DNA of 6,430 nt from RGIG3701 sp017403345 (GTDB taxonomy: Bacteria; Planctomycetota; Planctomycetia; Pirellulales; Thermoguttaceae), in contig JAFQOH010000220.1 of assembly GCA_017403345.1 (NCBI GenBank), positions 1 to 6,430 of the forward strand. The letters are read 5' to 3'. This document shows, piece after piece, positions 1 through 6,300 of the stretch. The notes under the pieces were generated by a model, which saw nothing but the letters and a program-made list of their open reading frames with translations, had not been told where the DNA came from and made no database searches. Made by a program: the position numbers and the translations under genes. The number at the start of each line of letters is the position of its first letter. Position 1 is the stretch's first letter.

Positions 1-70
1 CCTGAACTTTCCAGCCTGAACTTTCCAGCCTGAACTTTCCAGCCTGAACTTTCCAGCCTGAACTTTCCAG
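1..70. repeat. 14-bp tandem array, 5 perfect copies, open at left edge
   Basis: Five identical head-to-tail copies of CCTGAACTTTCCAG fill positions 1-14, 15-28, 29-42, 43-56 and 57-70. The array starts at the first base of the window, so its true copy number is unknown. The unit is not a multiple of three. On the minus strand it has no stop codon in any frame, because all three frames read the same 42-nt cycle; on the plus strand each frame meets TGA. There are no spacers between copies, so this is a minisatellite and not a CRISPR array. Its function is unknown. Confidence 0.97.
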
Positions 71-207
71 CGAGCGGGACTTTCATGAAAATGGATCCTT
101 TTTCCGCCGCCCTTCCCCCGCAGCCCTTTGCGAAACGGCTCCGGAAATGGGCGAAACGATCCGCGGTCCCGCTCTCCGCAGACTTTGAAAGTCTCAAAGA
201 AAAACGC
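71..207. other. Intergenic spacer with no supported complete gene
   Basis: This spacer lies between the terminator of the beta-helix gene and the 14-bp array. It contains a 15-bp perfect dyad at 180-194 (AGACTTT-G-AAAGTCT). It also has a minus-strand ATG at 84-86, preceded by an AAGGA about nine bases upstream. That ATG opens a reading frame running through the 14-bp array and off the window. The frame may be the start of a downstream gene or pure chance, and too little is visible to call it a CDS. No tRNA-like or other RNA structure was recognised. Confidence 0.5.
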
Positions 208-243
208 AAAATGCAGCACTCACCTTAGGAAGCGCTGCATTTT
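208..243 (-). terminator. Rho-independent terminator after the beta-helix gene
   Basis: A perfect 10-bp stem joins AAAATGCAGC (208-217) to GCTGCATTTT (234-243) around a 16-nt loop. On the minus strand it starts two bases beyond the stop codon (246-248), and its 3' arm ends in TTTT, followed by GCG and TTTTT. In the plus direction the stem is followed directly by a T tract (240-246), so it could work both ways. The stem is only moderately GC-rich and the loop is long. Position and U tracts make the call likely but not certain. Confidence 0.7.
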
Positions 244-245
244 TT

Positions 246-3200
246 TCAGTCGCGCATTTCCTCCTCCGTCAAACTCTTCGGCGCAAGACGGAACGCATCC
301 GGGTCTTCACAGAGCGCAGCATTTGAAAACTCCAGCGCGGCCCCGGCTTCAAGCAGGAAAACGTGCGTCCCGGCTTTCAGCGAGTAGGGCCGGTTGGCGT
401 TTCCATTGAAGACGCGCGGCGCGACATTCTGCCAGAGTTCCCCATCTCCCGGAGGCGCAAGCGAAATGGACTCCTTCGGCTCCTGACCGTCCAGACGCAC
501 CCGCTTCCATCGCTTTTTTGGACCCCAGACGAATAGCCAGTAATCCCCGTCGCGCGGAACGGAAAATTCCACCTCCGCGCCCTCTTTCACCGGCCGGACC
601 ACACCGTAAACGGCATTCTCGCGGTCCTTTTTCAAAAGAGCGGCATGCTCTCGCGAATCAACGGTCACGGAGACGGGACGAGAAAGTCCGTCGGCAGTCC
701 GAATGAGAAACGCAGAGGAATTCTTGCGGGCCTGCCGAACGTTTTCAGGACGGACTTCCACCGTGAGTTTCAGAGACCCATTCCCCTGGAGCGTGCCGGA
801 ATCCGGACGGACTCGGAACGCATTCGCACCTTCCGGCTGAACAATGGTGAAAGAGATCGGCTCATCCGAGAGATTCCGGACCTCAAAAGTGCGCGTTCCC
901 GACTGCGTTCCCGACTGCGTTCCCGACTGCGTTCCCGACTGCGTCTTTCCGTCGTGCCGAAGCGTGAGGTGCGCGATCTCCGTCTCAAGTGCCAGCGGTC
1001 TGTGCGGAACGGCAGAAAGGATCCCCGGCTGGATCGCGCCAAGGTCCGGCGACTCCCACGGAGTGAAATTCGGAACGAAAGTGCCTGCGCGGCGTCCCGG
1101 CGAATCTTCCGTCAGCGCGTAGATCCCCCCTTCCGCGTCAAGAAACTGCGGCTCGGCAAGCTGCGAGTGCGTTTCCTGACCGAGTTCCTGAAGTGCGCGG
1201 AATTCCTTTTCGTTTCGCGGGAGGTAAAGATTCCAGTCGAAATCGCTCCGCATGTTCTGGAAAAAGTGCGTCGAAACGCAGGATGACGTCAGAGCGAGAT
1301 TGTTTCGCGCAAATCCCTTGAACGGGACCCGGTCTGCGAGGGCCGCGTACTCTTCAGGCGTCCCCCCTGGACTGCTGAATGCCGTTCCGTAACCGAGGAT
1401 CGAATTCTGGATGAAAAACGTGCTTCCCGCACCGATATTCTGGTAATTGTTCTTGAATCCAGCGCCGACCAGCCCGAATTCATCGCCGGGGCCTGCGAAA
1501 ACGTTCCGGAAAAGGTAGCACGGTCCGCGTTTGCACGGGGCGGTACTCACGCCGCAAAGCTGACCTTCCGTGAGGTTCATGAAGAATCGGCAGTTGATCT
1601 GCCCGCCGTCGAGTTCCATTCCATCATCGTTTCCAAACGCGAAATAGTTTCCGTAGATCTCCGCGTCTCGGCGCACACTGCCGGAATTACTTCCATTTCC
1701 AGCCCCTTCTACGGCATCGTTCCAACGATGGAGATCCGAGCCGACGAAATCGTTCCACCGAATGCAGACCTTTTCCGTGTCGCCGATGAAGATCGCATTG
1801 GGACCGGCAGGGTGCGAGTAGAACCAGCTGTTCGCCGTTGCGCGCGGATCGTGGATGAAGCAGCGCTCCACGAGGATCGAGGAACTGGAAGAGATCCGGA
1901 TCCCGCAGTCCGTGTTCAGTGCTTTCCGCGTGCCGGGGAGGTAGAATTTTCCGTCCAGATCCGGACGATGGATCCCTACGAGACCAAACTCCGCAATGTC
2001 GCAGTTTCGGACCTGAATATTTCGGCTTCGGTCCATGAGGATCCCGCATCGGTGTCCGCCGCGGATCGTGAGACCGTCGAGAATGACGTACTCCGCTCCC
2101 TCAAGCCAGACGGCACACTCGGCACTTTCTCCTGCGTCAAGCACGAATCCGGGCTCCGCGACGTAGCGGATCGACCCTTTTTCTGCAGAACCGTTTTCGG
2201 GAATGAACGGGATCCGGCAGTTTTCCGGACCAAGTTCCACCGTCTTCCAGACCGGAACGCCGACCGACTGCGTACGGAATGTGCCGCTCCAGACCGTCTC
2301 GTCAAAATCGGACGTTTCCCCGCCGGAACTCCTCTCGGAAGGTGTACGGCTGCTGGAGCCGCTGGCAGACGACGGACGTTTTTCTTTCACCGTCAGACGG
2401 AATTCGTAGAGAGTGTCCTCTTCCAGATCCGCCAAAATGCCGCGCAGATCACGTTCCTCAGCGACGTAGACCGGCGGAAGCGCCTCGATCCACGGACCGG
2501 CGTCCTCTGTGCGCACTTTCCGAGCGTCAGTTTCACGCGCAGTTTCACACTTGGTCTCACGCGCAGTTTCCCACTTGGTCTCACGCGCAGTTTCACACTT
2601 GGTCTCACGCGCAGTTTCACACTTGGTCTCACACGCAGTTTCACGCTTGGTCTCACGCGCAGTTTCACACTTGGTCTCACGCACGTTTGCGTTCTGGACT
2701 TTTCGGAATTTCAGCTCGGCCGTGAGGTCGGAGGCGCGCACGGCACGGCAGTGGTGAAGGTAGATCGACGCGGATGCAAAACCGGGGACCGTTTCCAGTT
2801 CAGGCGCTGGCGGTGTCGCGGGCGGAAGGTCCTGGCGTTCCGGTCCGACGTAGAATTCCGAGCATGAAACGCGCTCGCCAAAGAATTTCTGACGGCCGTT
2901 AAAGACCGTGTGCAGAACGGCACGATTCGCATTTTCCGGCACTTCGCACACGATCCGGCAGAGGTCGGAATTCCAACGGTTTCGCGGTGAGGAGTACTCC
3001 GCGACTTTCTCTTCGCCGTTGAAAAAATCGACCCTCAGTCCCCCAAACTCCACGAAATCGGCCTGGATCCTCGCCGCAAATTCAAACTTCCCGGACGCTT
3101 TTTTTCGTGAGTTGGCAGTTTTTCCGTCCGAGAATTCCGCACTCTTTCCGTCCGAAAATTCTGCACTCTTTCCGTCCGAAAATTCCGCACTCTTTCCGTC

Positions 3201-3953
3201 CGAAAATTCCGCACTCTTTCCGTCCGAGAATTCTGCACTCTGCGTGGCCAGAAATTCCACGGGATGCGCAAGATCCTGTGAAATGAAAAAATCCTCACCG
3301 ACGGACGCAAATCGCTCGGCATTTCCGTGCTGAAGGTGAGCGTTGAATCCTTCATTTTTCCCATCTTTCGCAGTCCGGTTTTGCAGCTGGCCGCTTCCAG
3401 ACGTAAATTTCCACCCGCTGAGCGTTCCGGGAGGGACGGGCTGAAGCGTGAGTCCGGAAAATTCCGCTGACGTGCCGACCGGCCGATCCGTCGAAACGCG
3501 GCACTGGATGAGGATGAAGTCCGCACCGCCCGGCGAAAACTGAATGCGTACGTCCGTGGGACCTTTCCCATTCGTCTCCGAGCTGACCCGGCGCAGCTCC
3601 TTTCCGTTTTTGAAGAATTTGACCTGCAGGTACCCTGCCCGCGCAGTACTGGAGGAGATCGTGCCGCACAAGAGCCACTCGGTGTGCGGGTCCGTGACCG
3701 GGAGCATCTGATTCAGCGACGAGTGATTCCCGCCGGAACGTTCCAGCATGAGCCGGATCCCGGTCACCGTCTTCTCGCACCGCGCGATCGAATCGCCGTT
3801 CCAGTGAAGCGGAAGACTGCGTTCCGCGTCGAATTCCTGAAAATCTGCATTTTTCAGCTCCAGCGCAAGAAGTCCGGAAACGATCTGCGCAAATAAAAGG
3901 AGCGAAAGCAGAAAGATCCTCCGGAAATGATGGACTGAAAATGGGATCTTCAT
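246..3953 (-). CDS. Secreted multidomain right-handed beta-helix protein, candidate polysaccharide-binding or -degrading
   Basis: A 1235-residue exported protein. Residues 1-30 form a signal peptide: HHFRR, then a Leu-rich core, then a cleavage site near LLA-LE. There is no lipobox. Residues about 33-172 and 176-370 look like two related jelly-roll beta-sandwiches: GYLQVKFF near 107 matches GGLRVDFF near 304. Residues about 380-563 resemble an FN3 domain (LEEDTLYEFRLTV, then WSGTFRTQS). Residues about 566-975 are a right-handed parallel beta-helix with recurrent N-x-I/F rungs and a DDGMELDGGQ stretch at 776-785. An Ig/ASH-like domain (about 990-1100) and a C-terminal beta-sandwich ending in LKAGTHVFLLEAG follow. 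Coding tandem repeats interrupt the second jelly roll (239-278), the FN3-like domain (425-475) and the Ig-like domain (1004-1020). The ATG is supported by AAGGAGA seven bases upstream. The fold resembles polysaccharide lyases and other carbohydrate-active beta-helix proteins, but no catalytic residues can be assigned and a purely binding or adhesive role is possible. Confidence 0.85.
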   Translation of the reverse strand: MKIPFSVHHFRRIFLLSLLLFAQIVSGLLALELKNADFQEFDAERSLPLHWNGDSIARCEKTVTGIRLMLERSGGNHSSLNQMLPVTDPHTEWLLCGTISSSTARAGYLQVKFFKNGKELRRVSSETNGKGPTDVRIQFSPGGADFILIQCRVSTDRPVGTSAEFSGLTLQPVPPGTLSGWKFTSGSGQLQNRTAKDGKNEGFNAHLQHGNAERFASVGEDFFISQDLAHPVEFLATQSAEFSDGKSAEFSDGKSAEFSDGKSAEFSDGKSAEFSDGKTANSRKKASGKFEFAARIQADFVEFGGLRVDFFNGEEKVAEYSSPRNRWNSDLCRIVCEVPENANRAVLHTVFNGRQKFFGERVSCSEFYVGPERQDLPPATPPAPELETVPGFASASIYLHHCRAVRASDLTAELKFRKVQNANVRETKCETARETKRETACETKCETARETKCETARETKWETARETKCETARETDARKVRTEDAGPWIEALPPVYVAEERDLRGILADLEEDTLYEFRLTVKEKRPSSASGSSSRTPSERSSGGETSDFDETVWSGTFRTQSVGVPVWKTVELGPENCRIPFIPENGSAEKGSIRYVAEPGFVLDAGESAECAVWLEGAEYVILDGLTIRGGHRCGILMDRSRNIQVRNCDIAEFGLVGIHRPDLDGKFYLPGTRKALNTDCGIRISSSSSILVERCFIHDPRATANSWFYSHPAGPNAIFIGDTEKVCIRWNDFVGSDLHRWNDAVEGAGNGSNSGSVRRDAEIYGNYFAFGNDDGMELDGGQINCRFFMNLTEGQLCGVSTAPCKRGPCYLFRNVFAGPGDEFGLVGAGFKNNYQNIGAGSTFFIQNSILGYGTAFSSPGGTPEEYAALADRVPFKGFARNNLALTSSCVSTHFFQNMRSDFDWNLYLPRNEKEFRALQELGQETHSQLAEPQFLDAEGGIYALTEDSPGRRAGTFVPNFTPWESPDLGAIQPGILSAVPHRPLALETEIAHLTLRHDGKTQSGTQSGTQSGTQSGTRTFEVRNLSDEPISFTIVQPEGANAFRVRPDSGTLQGNGSLKLTVEVRPENVRQARKNSSAFLIRTADGLSRPVSVTVDSREHAALLKKDRENAVYGVVRPVKEGAEVEFSVPRDGDYWLFVWGPKKRWKRVRLDGQEPKESISLAPPGDGELWQNVAPRVFNGNANRPYSLKAGTHVFLLEAGAALEFSNAALCEDPDAFRLAPKSLTEEEMRD
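894..944 (-). repeat. In-frame 12-bp array encoding TQSG, 4 copies
   Basis: Four identical 12-bp units (plus strand CGTTCCCGACTG at 894-941) with a further CGT at 942-944 encode Thr-Gln-Ser-Gly repeats at residues about 1004-1020. They sit between HDGK and TRTFEV, apparently in a loop between two beta strands of the Ig/ASH-like domain. The copies show no differences, not even synonymous ones, suggesting recent expansion or ongoing homogenisation. The Gly/Ser/Thr/Gln content suits a flexible exposed loop. Confidence 0.95.
2529..2681 (-). repeat. In-frame 24-bp array encoding RETKCETA, 6 copies plus RET
   Basis: Six 24-bp units (2538-2681) plus a nine-base partial unit (2529-2537) encode residues 425-475 of the beta-helix protein. 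The consensus is Arg-Glu-Thr-Lys-Cys-Glu-Thr-Ala. Each unit is itself two diverged 12-bp halves, (R/C)ET(K/A). Replacements fall at the first residue of a half: CGT, TGT or TGG giving Arg, Cys or Trp. The array interrupts the FN3-like domain between KVQNANV and DARKVRT. It is highly charged and carries five cysteines, which is unusual for an exported loop. Confidence 0.95.
3120..3239 (-). repeat. In-frame 24-bp array encoding SAEFSDGK, 5 copies
   Basis: Five 24-bp units encode five identical copies of Ser-Ala-Glu-Phe-Ser-Asp-Gly-Lys at residues 239-278. The DNA copies differ only at synonymous positions (GCA or GCG for Ala, TTC or TTT for Phe), so the peptide is better conserved than the DNA. 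The array is inserted in the second jelly-roll domain, between VEFLATQ and TANSRKK. The related first domain has no equivalent insert. Confidence 0.95.
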
Positions 3954-3960
3954 CGGATCT

Positions 3961-3967
3961 TCTCCTT
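3961..3967 (-). promoter_or_regulatory. Shine-Dalgarno site of the beta-helix gene
   Basis: The minus strand reads AAGGAGA, seven bases before the ATG at 3951-3953. This is a near-ideal ribosome binding site and fixes the start ahead of the signal peptide. It lies in the 76-bp spacer after mutL (3954-4029), which has strong strand asymmetry: plus-strand G-runs at 3972-3978, 3980-3982, 4003-4006 and 4012-4017. I see no convincing terminator or promoter in that spacer, so cotranscription with mutL is possible. Confidence 0.8.
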
Positions 3968-4029
3968 GGAAGGGGGGGAGGGAAGTTCGTTAGGAAAAAC
4001 TAGGGGAAGTTGGGGGGATCGCAAAAAAG

Positions 4030-6246
4030 TTAAAGGATCCGGCAAAACAGTTTGTCGAGTTCCGTGCAGCTCCAGATCAAAACGGCCGGGCGTCCGTGCG
4101 GACAGTGATCTGCCGTCGGACAGTTCTGGTACTCGTCGAGCAGCTTGCGCATTTCGTCAAAAGAAAGCGGCTGACCCGCTTTGCACGCAGCCTTGCACGC
4201 GATCGTGTGAAGCGTGTCGTCCATGAATTTCTCCAGCGTCAGTTCCCCGCCGCCGGAGCGAATGACCTCCAAGATCTCGTGAAGCAGTTCGTCGATGCGG
4301 AGCCGGTCCTTTTTCTCGAAAGTGTAGAGCATGGACGGAACGGCATGCACCAAGACCGTGCTTCCGCCGAATGACTCTAGCTGGACTCCCATCGATTCCA
4401 GCTGCTCGCGGCGCTCCAGAAGCATCGCAGCTTCCGCAGGACGCAGATCCACCGCCTCCGGAACCAAAAGACGCTGGACTTCCACAGACATGGAGCGCAT
4501 TCGGTTTTTCAGTCGCTCGTAAAGGATGCGTTCATGCATCGCGTGCTGATCCACGACCATCAGACCTTCCTCGCACTGCGTCACGATGTAGCGCTGGTGG
4601 ATCTGGATGATCTTCTGCGAGAGACCGACCGGCCCCGTACTCTCAGTAGAGGCTGAAACTGATCCGGAAACTGATTCGGAAACTGATCCGGAAACTGATT
4701 CGGAAACTGATCCGGACGCAGGTACGTTCCGTTCTGTCGGTCTCCCGGAAGAAAACTCCGTGTGCGCCTCCTTTTCGGACGGCAGCTGCGTTTCTCCAAA
4801 TGCAGCACGACGCGGACGCTGACCAAATGTGCCTGCGTCGGGAAATGGTCTAAAGGGTGGAACGGGCTCCTGCGCCGCTCTGAAAGAGGAAACGGAGACC
4901 GGCCCTGCATTCCCCGGCGGATCTCCAGAAACGGAAAGCGTTTTTTCAGAGTTCTCCTTCAGGGCACTGAAAGCACGGCCATCCGGCGGGTCCGGAAGCG
5001 CGGAAGGATCGGCAGGCGTGACGGTGTGCGCATCCACGAGCCACGGAAGACGCGCCATTCGCGGAGAAACGCCCTGAATTTCCGAAACCGAGGCAGGCGG
5101 TTCGGCAGCGGGGAGCGCGTTCTCCGGTGCGTCAAGAGTCCGAAACTTTTCCGTCAATCCTGGAAGCGGATCGTTGCCCGGAAGACTCCCTCCAACGTAC
5201 GTCGCCATGTTCGTCGAGAGGAACTTCGTACGCAGCGCAGCAAGAAACTGACCGTAAATGTTGCTCGAGTCCTGAAATCGGACTTCCATTTTCGTCGGAT
5301 GAACGTTTACGTCGACCATTTCCGGCGGCATCTCGATCTTCAGAAAGCAGATCGGGAAACGATTCTGCGTCAAAAGCCCACGGTACGCCTCCAAAAGTGC
5401 GTGCTGAAGGGCTCGGTCACGGATCGGACGCCCGTTCAGAAAAAGAAACTGCATCTTCGGATTGCTCCGACTATGATTCGGACGCGCTGCGTAGCCGTAG
5501 ATCCGGACCCCCTGGTACTCTTTCTCGACGTACAGAAGTGCATCGGCAAGCTCCTTCCCCTCAACGTCGCAGATGCGCTGGAGCCAGTCTTCGCAGGCCG
5601 GCAGATCGTAAAGCATGCGCGTATTGTGCCGGAGCGTGAAATGGATCTGCGGATTCGCCAGAGCAAGACGGATGAAAAACTCCGAAATGTAGCCGAATTC
5701 CGTCTGTACCGATTTCAGAAACTTCCGCCGCACCGGCGTATTGAAAAAAAGATTCTTCACGTCGATCTGCGTTCCGGGCGGGCAGCCGCAAGGGGTCGGT
5801 TCTTGGTACACGCCCCCTTCCACACACAATTCCATCCCACAGATCTCCGCCTCCGATGAAATTTCTGACGCCTCGCCGACCGTCGGTTTGACGCCGGGAT
5901 TCACTCGGCTTCGAACGGTCATTTGACTGATCTCGGCGACGCTGGCCATTGCTTCTCCGCGAAAACCCATGGTCGAAACACTAAAAAGATCGCCTTCGCT
6001 GCGCAGTTTGCTCGTCGCATGGCTCGTGACGGCGAGGATCAGGTCTTCCGCATCCATTCCGCACCCATTATCCACGATACGGATCAGTTCGCTGCCGCCT
6101 TTTTCGATCGTAACGTCGATCCGTGTCGCGCCGGCATCGATGGAATTCTCCATCAGCTCTTTCACGACACTTCCGGGACGCTCGATGACCTCACCGGCGG
6201 CGATTTTGTTGATCAGATTCGTGGAAAGGCGTTGAATTCTTGGCAT
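4030..6246 (-). CDS. mutL: DNA mismatch repair protein MutL, endonuclease-type
   Basis: MutL links mismatch recognition by MutS to strand incision; it is a cytoplasmic homodimer that cycles with ATP. The GHKL ATPase is intact: IAAGEVIERP at 15-24, E33-N34 in ELMENS, DNGCGM at 59-64, SHATSK at 75-80, GFRGEAM at 94-100, and VNVHPTK ending in K319 in the transducer domain. Residues about 345-542 are a proline/serine-rich linker, including a tandem repeat at 511-530. The C-terminal domain (about 543-738) has DQHA-x2-E-x4-E at 566-577, ACKAA at 683-687, CPHGRP at 715-720 and FCR at 734-736. This is the metal-binding set of nicking MutL proteins and is absent from E. coli MutL. QRLLVP at 591-596 fits the QxxLxP beta-clamp-binding motif. 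A roughly 15-residue insert appears near 117-136 in the ATPase domain. At 738 residues it is somewhat long for the family because of the linker. The start is supported by AAAGGA five bases upstream and by the conserved MPRI start. mutS is not in the window. Confidence 0.98.
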   Translation of the reverse strand: MPRIQRLSTNLINKIAAGEVIERPGSVVKELMENSIDAGATRIDVTIEKGGSELIRIVDNGCGMDAEDLILAVTSHATSKLRSEGDLFSVSTMGFRGEAMASVAEISQMTVRSRVNPGVKPTVGEASEISSEAEICGMELCVEGGVYQEPTPCGCPPGTQIDVKNLFFNTPVRRKFLKSVQTEFGYISEFFIRLALANPQIHFTLRHNTRMLYDLPACEDWLQRICDVEGKELADALLYVEKEYQGVRIYGYAARPNHSRSNPKMQFLFLNGRPIRDRALQHALLEAYRGLLTQNRFPICFLKIEMPPEMVDVNVHPTKMEVRFQDSSNIYGQFLAALRTKFLSTNMATYVGGSLPGNDPLPGLTEKFRTLDAPENALPAAEPPASVSEIQGVSPRMARLPWLVDAHTVTPADPSALPDPPDGRAFSALKENSEKTLSVSGDPPGNAGPVSVSSFRAAQEPVPPFRPFPDAGTFGQRPRRAAFGETQLPSEKEAHTEFSSGRPTERNVPASGSVSESVSGSVSESVSGSVSASTESTGPVGLSQKIIQIHQRYIVTQCEEGLMVVDQHAMHERILYERLKNRMRSMSVEVQRLLVPEAVDLRPAEAAMLLERREQLESMGVQLESFGGSTVLVHAVPSMLYTFEKKDRLRIDELLHEILEVIRSGGGELTLEKFMDDTLHTIACKAACKAGQPLSFDEMRKLLDEYQNCPTADHCPHGRPAVLIWSCTELDKLFCRIL
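4657..4716 (-). repeat. In-frame 12-bp array in the mutL linker, 5 copies (SGSV/SESV)
   Basis: Five 12-bp units alternate TCCGGATCAGTT (Ser-Gly-Ser-Val) and TCCGAATCAGTT (Ser-Glu-Ser-Val), giving a 24-bp higher-order period over residues 511-530 of MutL. The only variable base is G or A in the second codon. The array sits in the disordered linker about 12 residues before the dimerisation/endonuclease domain, so changes in copy number would alter linker length without breaking the frame. Confidence 0.95.
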
Positions 6247-6251
6247 TGGCG

Positions 6252-6257
6252 TCCTTT
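6252..6257 (-). promoter_or_regulatory. Shine-Dalgarno site of mutL
   Basis: The minus strand reads AAAGGA followed by CGCCA and then the ATG at 6244-6246. The five-base spacing is typical, and the site supports the chosen mutL start. Confidence 0.7.
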
Positions 6258-6271
6258 AGGGATCAAGGGGA

Positions 6272-6300
6272 TCGATACTCAAACGGAGTCCGCAACTCAA
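6272..6300 (-). promoter_or_regulatory. Weak candidate mutL promoter overlapping repeat units
   Basis: On the minus strand TTGAGT (6295-6300) and TATCGA (6272-6277) are separated by exactly 17 bases. They match the sigma-70 hexamers at four of six and three of six positions. Transcription would start near 6265, about 20 bases before the ATG. The -35-like element belongs to a diverged unit of the 17-bp array. The match is weak and could be chance. Confidence 0.3.

Noticed and set aside
1..30. Lipoprotein or membrane anchor for a product of the left edge frame
   Set aside because: The visible residues show no hydrophobic segment or lipobox, and the frame itself is not established.
645..1286. 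Plus-strand open frame (213 codons) opposite the C-terminal part of the beta-helix gene
   Set aside because: Its translation is an Arg/Ser-rich shadow containing the antisense of the TQSG array. No conserved feature supports it.
1728..2867. Long plus-strand open frame (379 codons) antisense to the beta-helix gene
   Set aside because: It lies wholly opposite a gene with a signal peptide, recognisable domains and a good ribosome binding site. Its translation is Arg-rich with no recognisable domain, and the stop-free repeat array extends it artificially.
3996..4024. Promoter for the beta-helix gene in the mutL spacer
   Set aside because: TTGCGA and TAGTTT on the minus strand are about 16 bases apart, but the -10 match is poor and the spacer is homopolymer-rich.
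4018..4040. Terminator after mutL
   Set aside because: A T-run (TTTTTT on the minus strand) follows the stop codon, but no stable stem precedes it. The only pairing is a five-base GGATC/GATCC with a long loop.
4762..5859. Long plus-strand open frame (365 codons) antisense to mutL
   Set aside because: mutL is unambiguous in this stretch. The antisense product is Arg-rich, without domains, and explained by codon bias.
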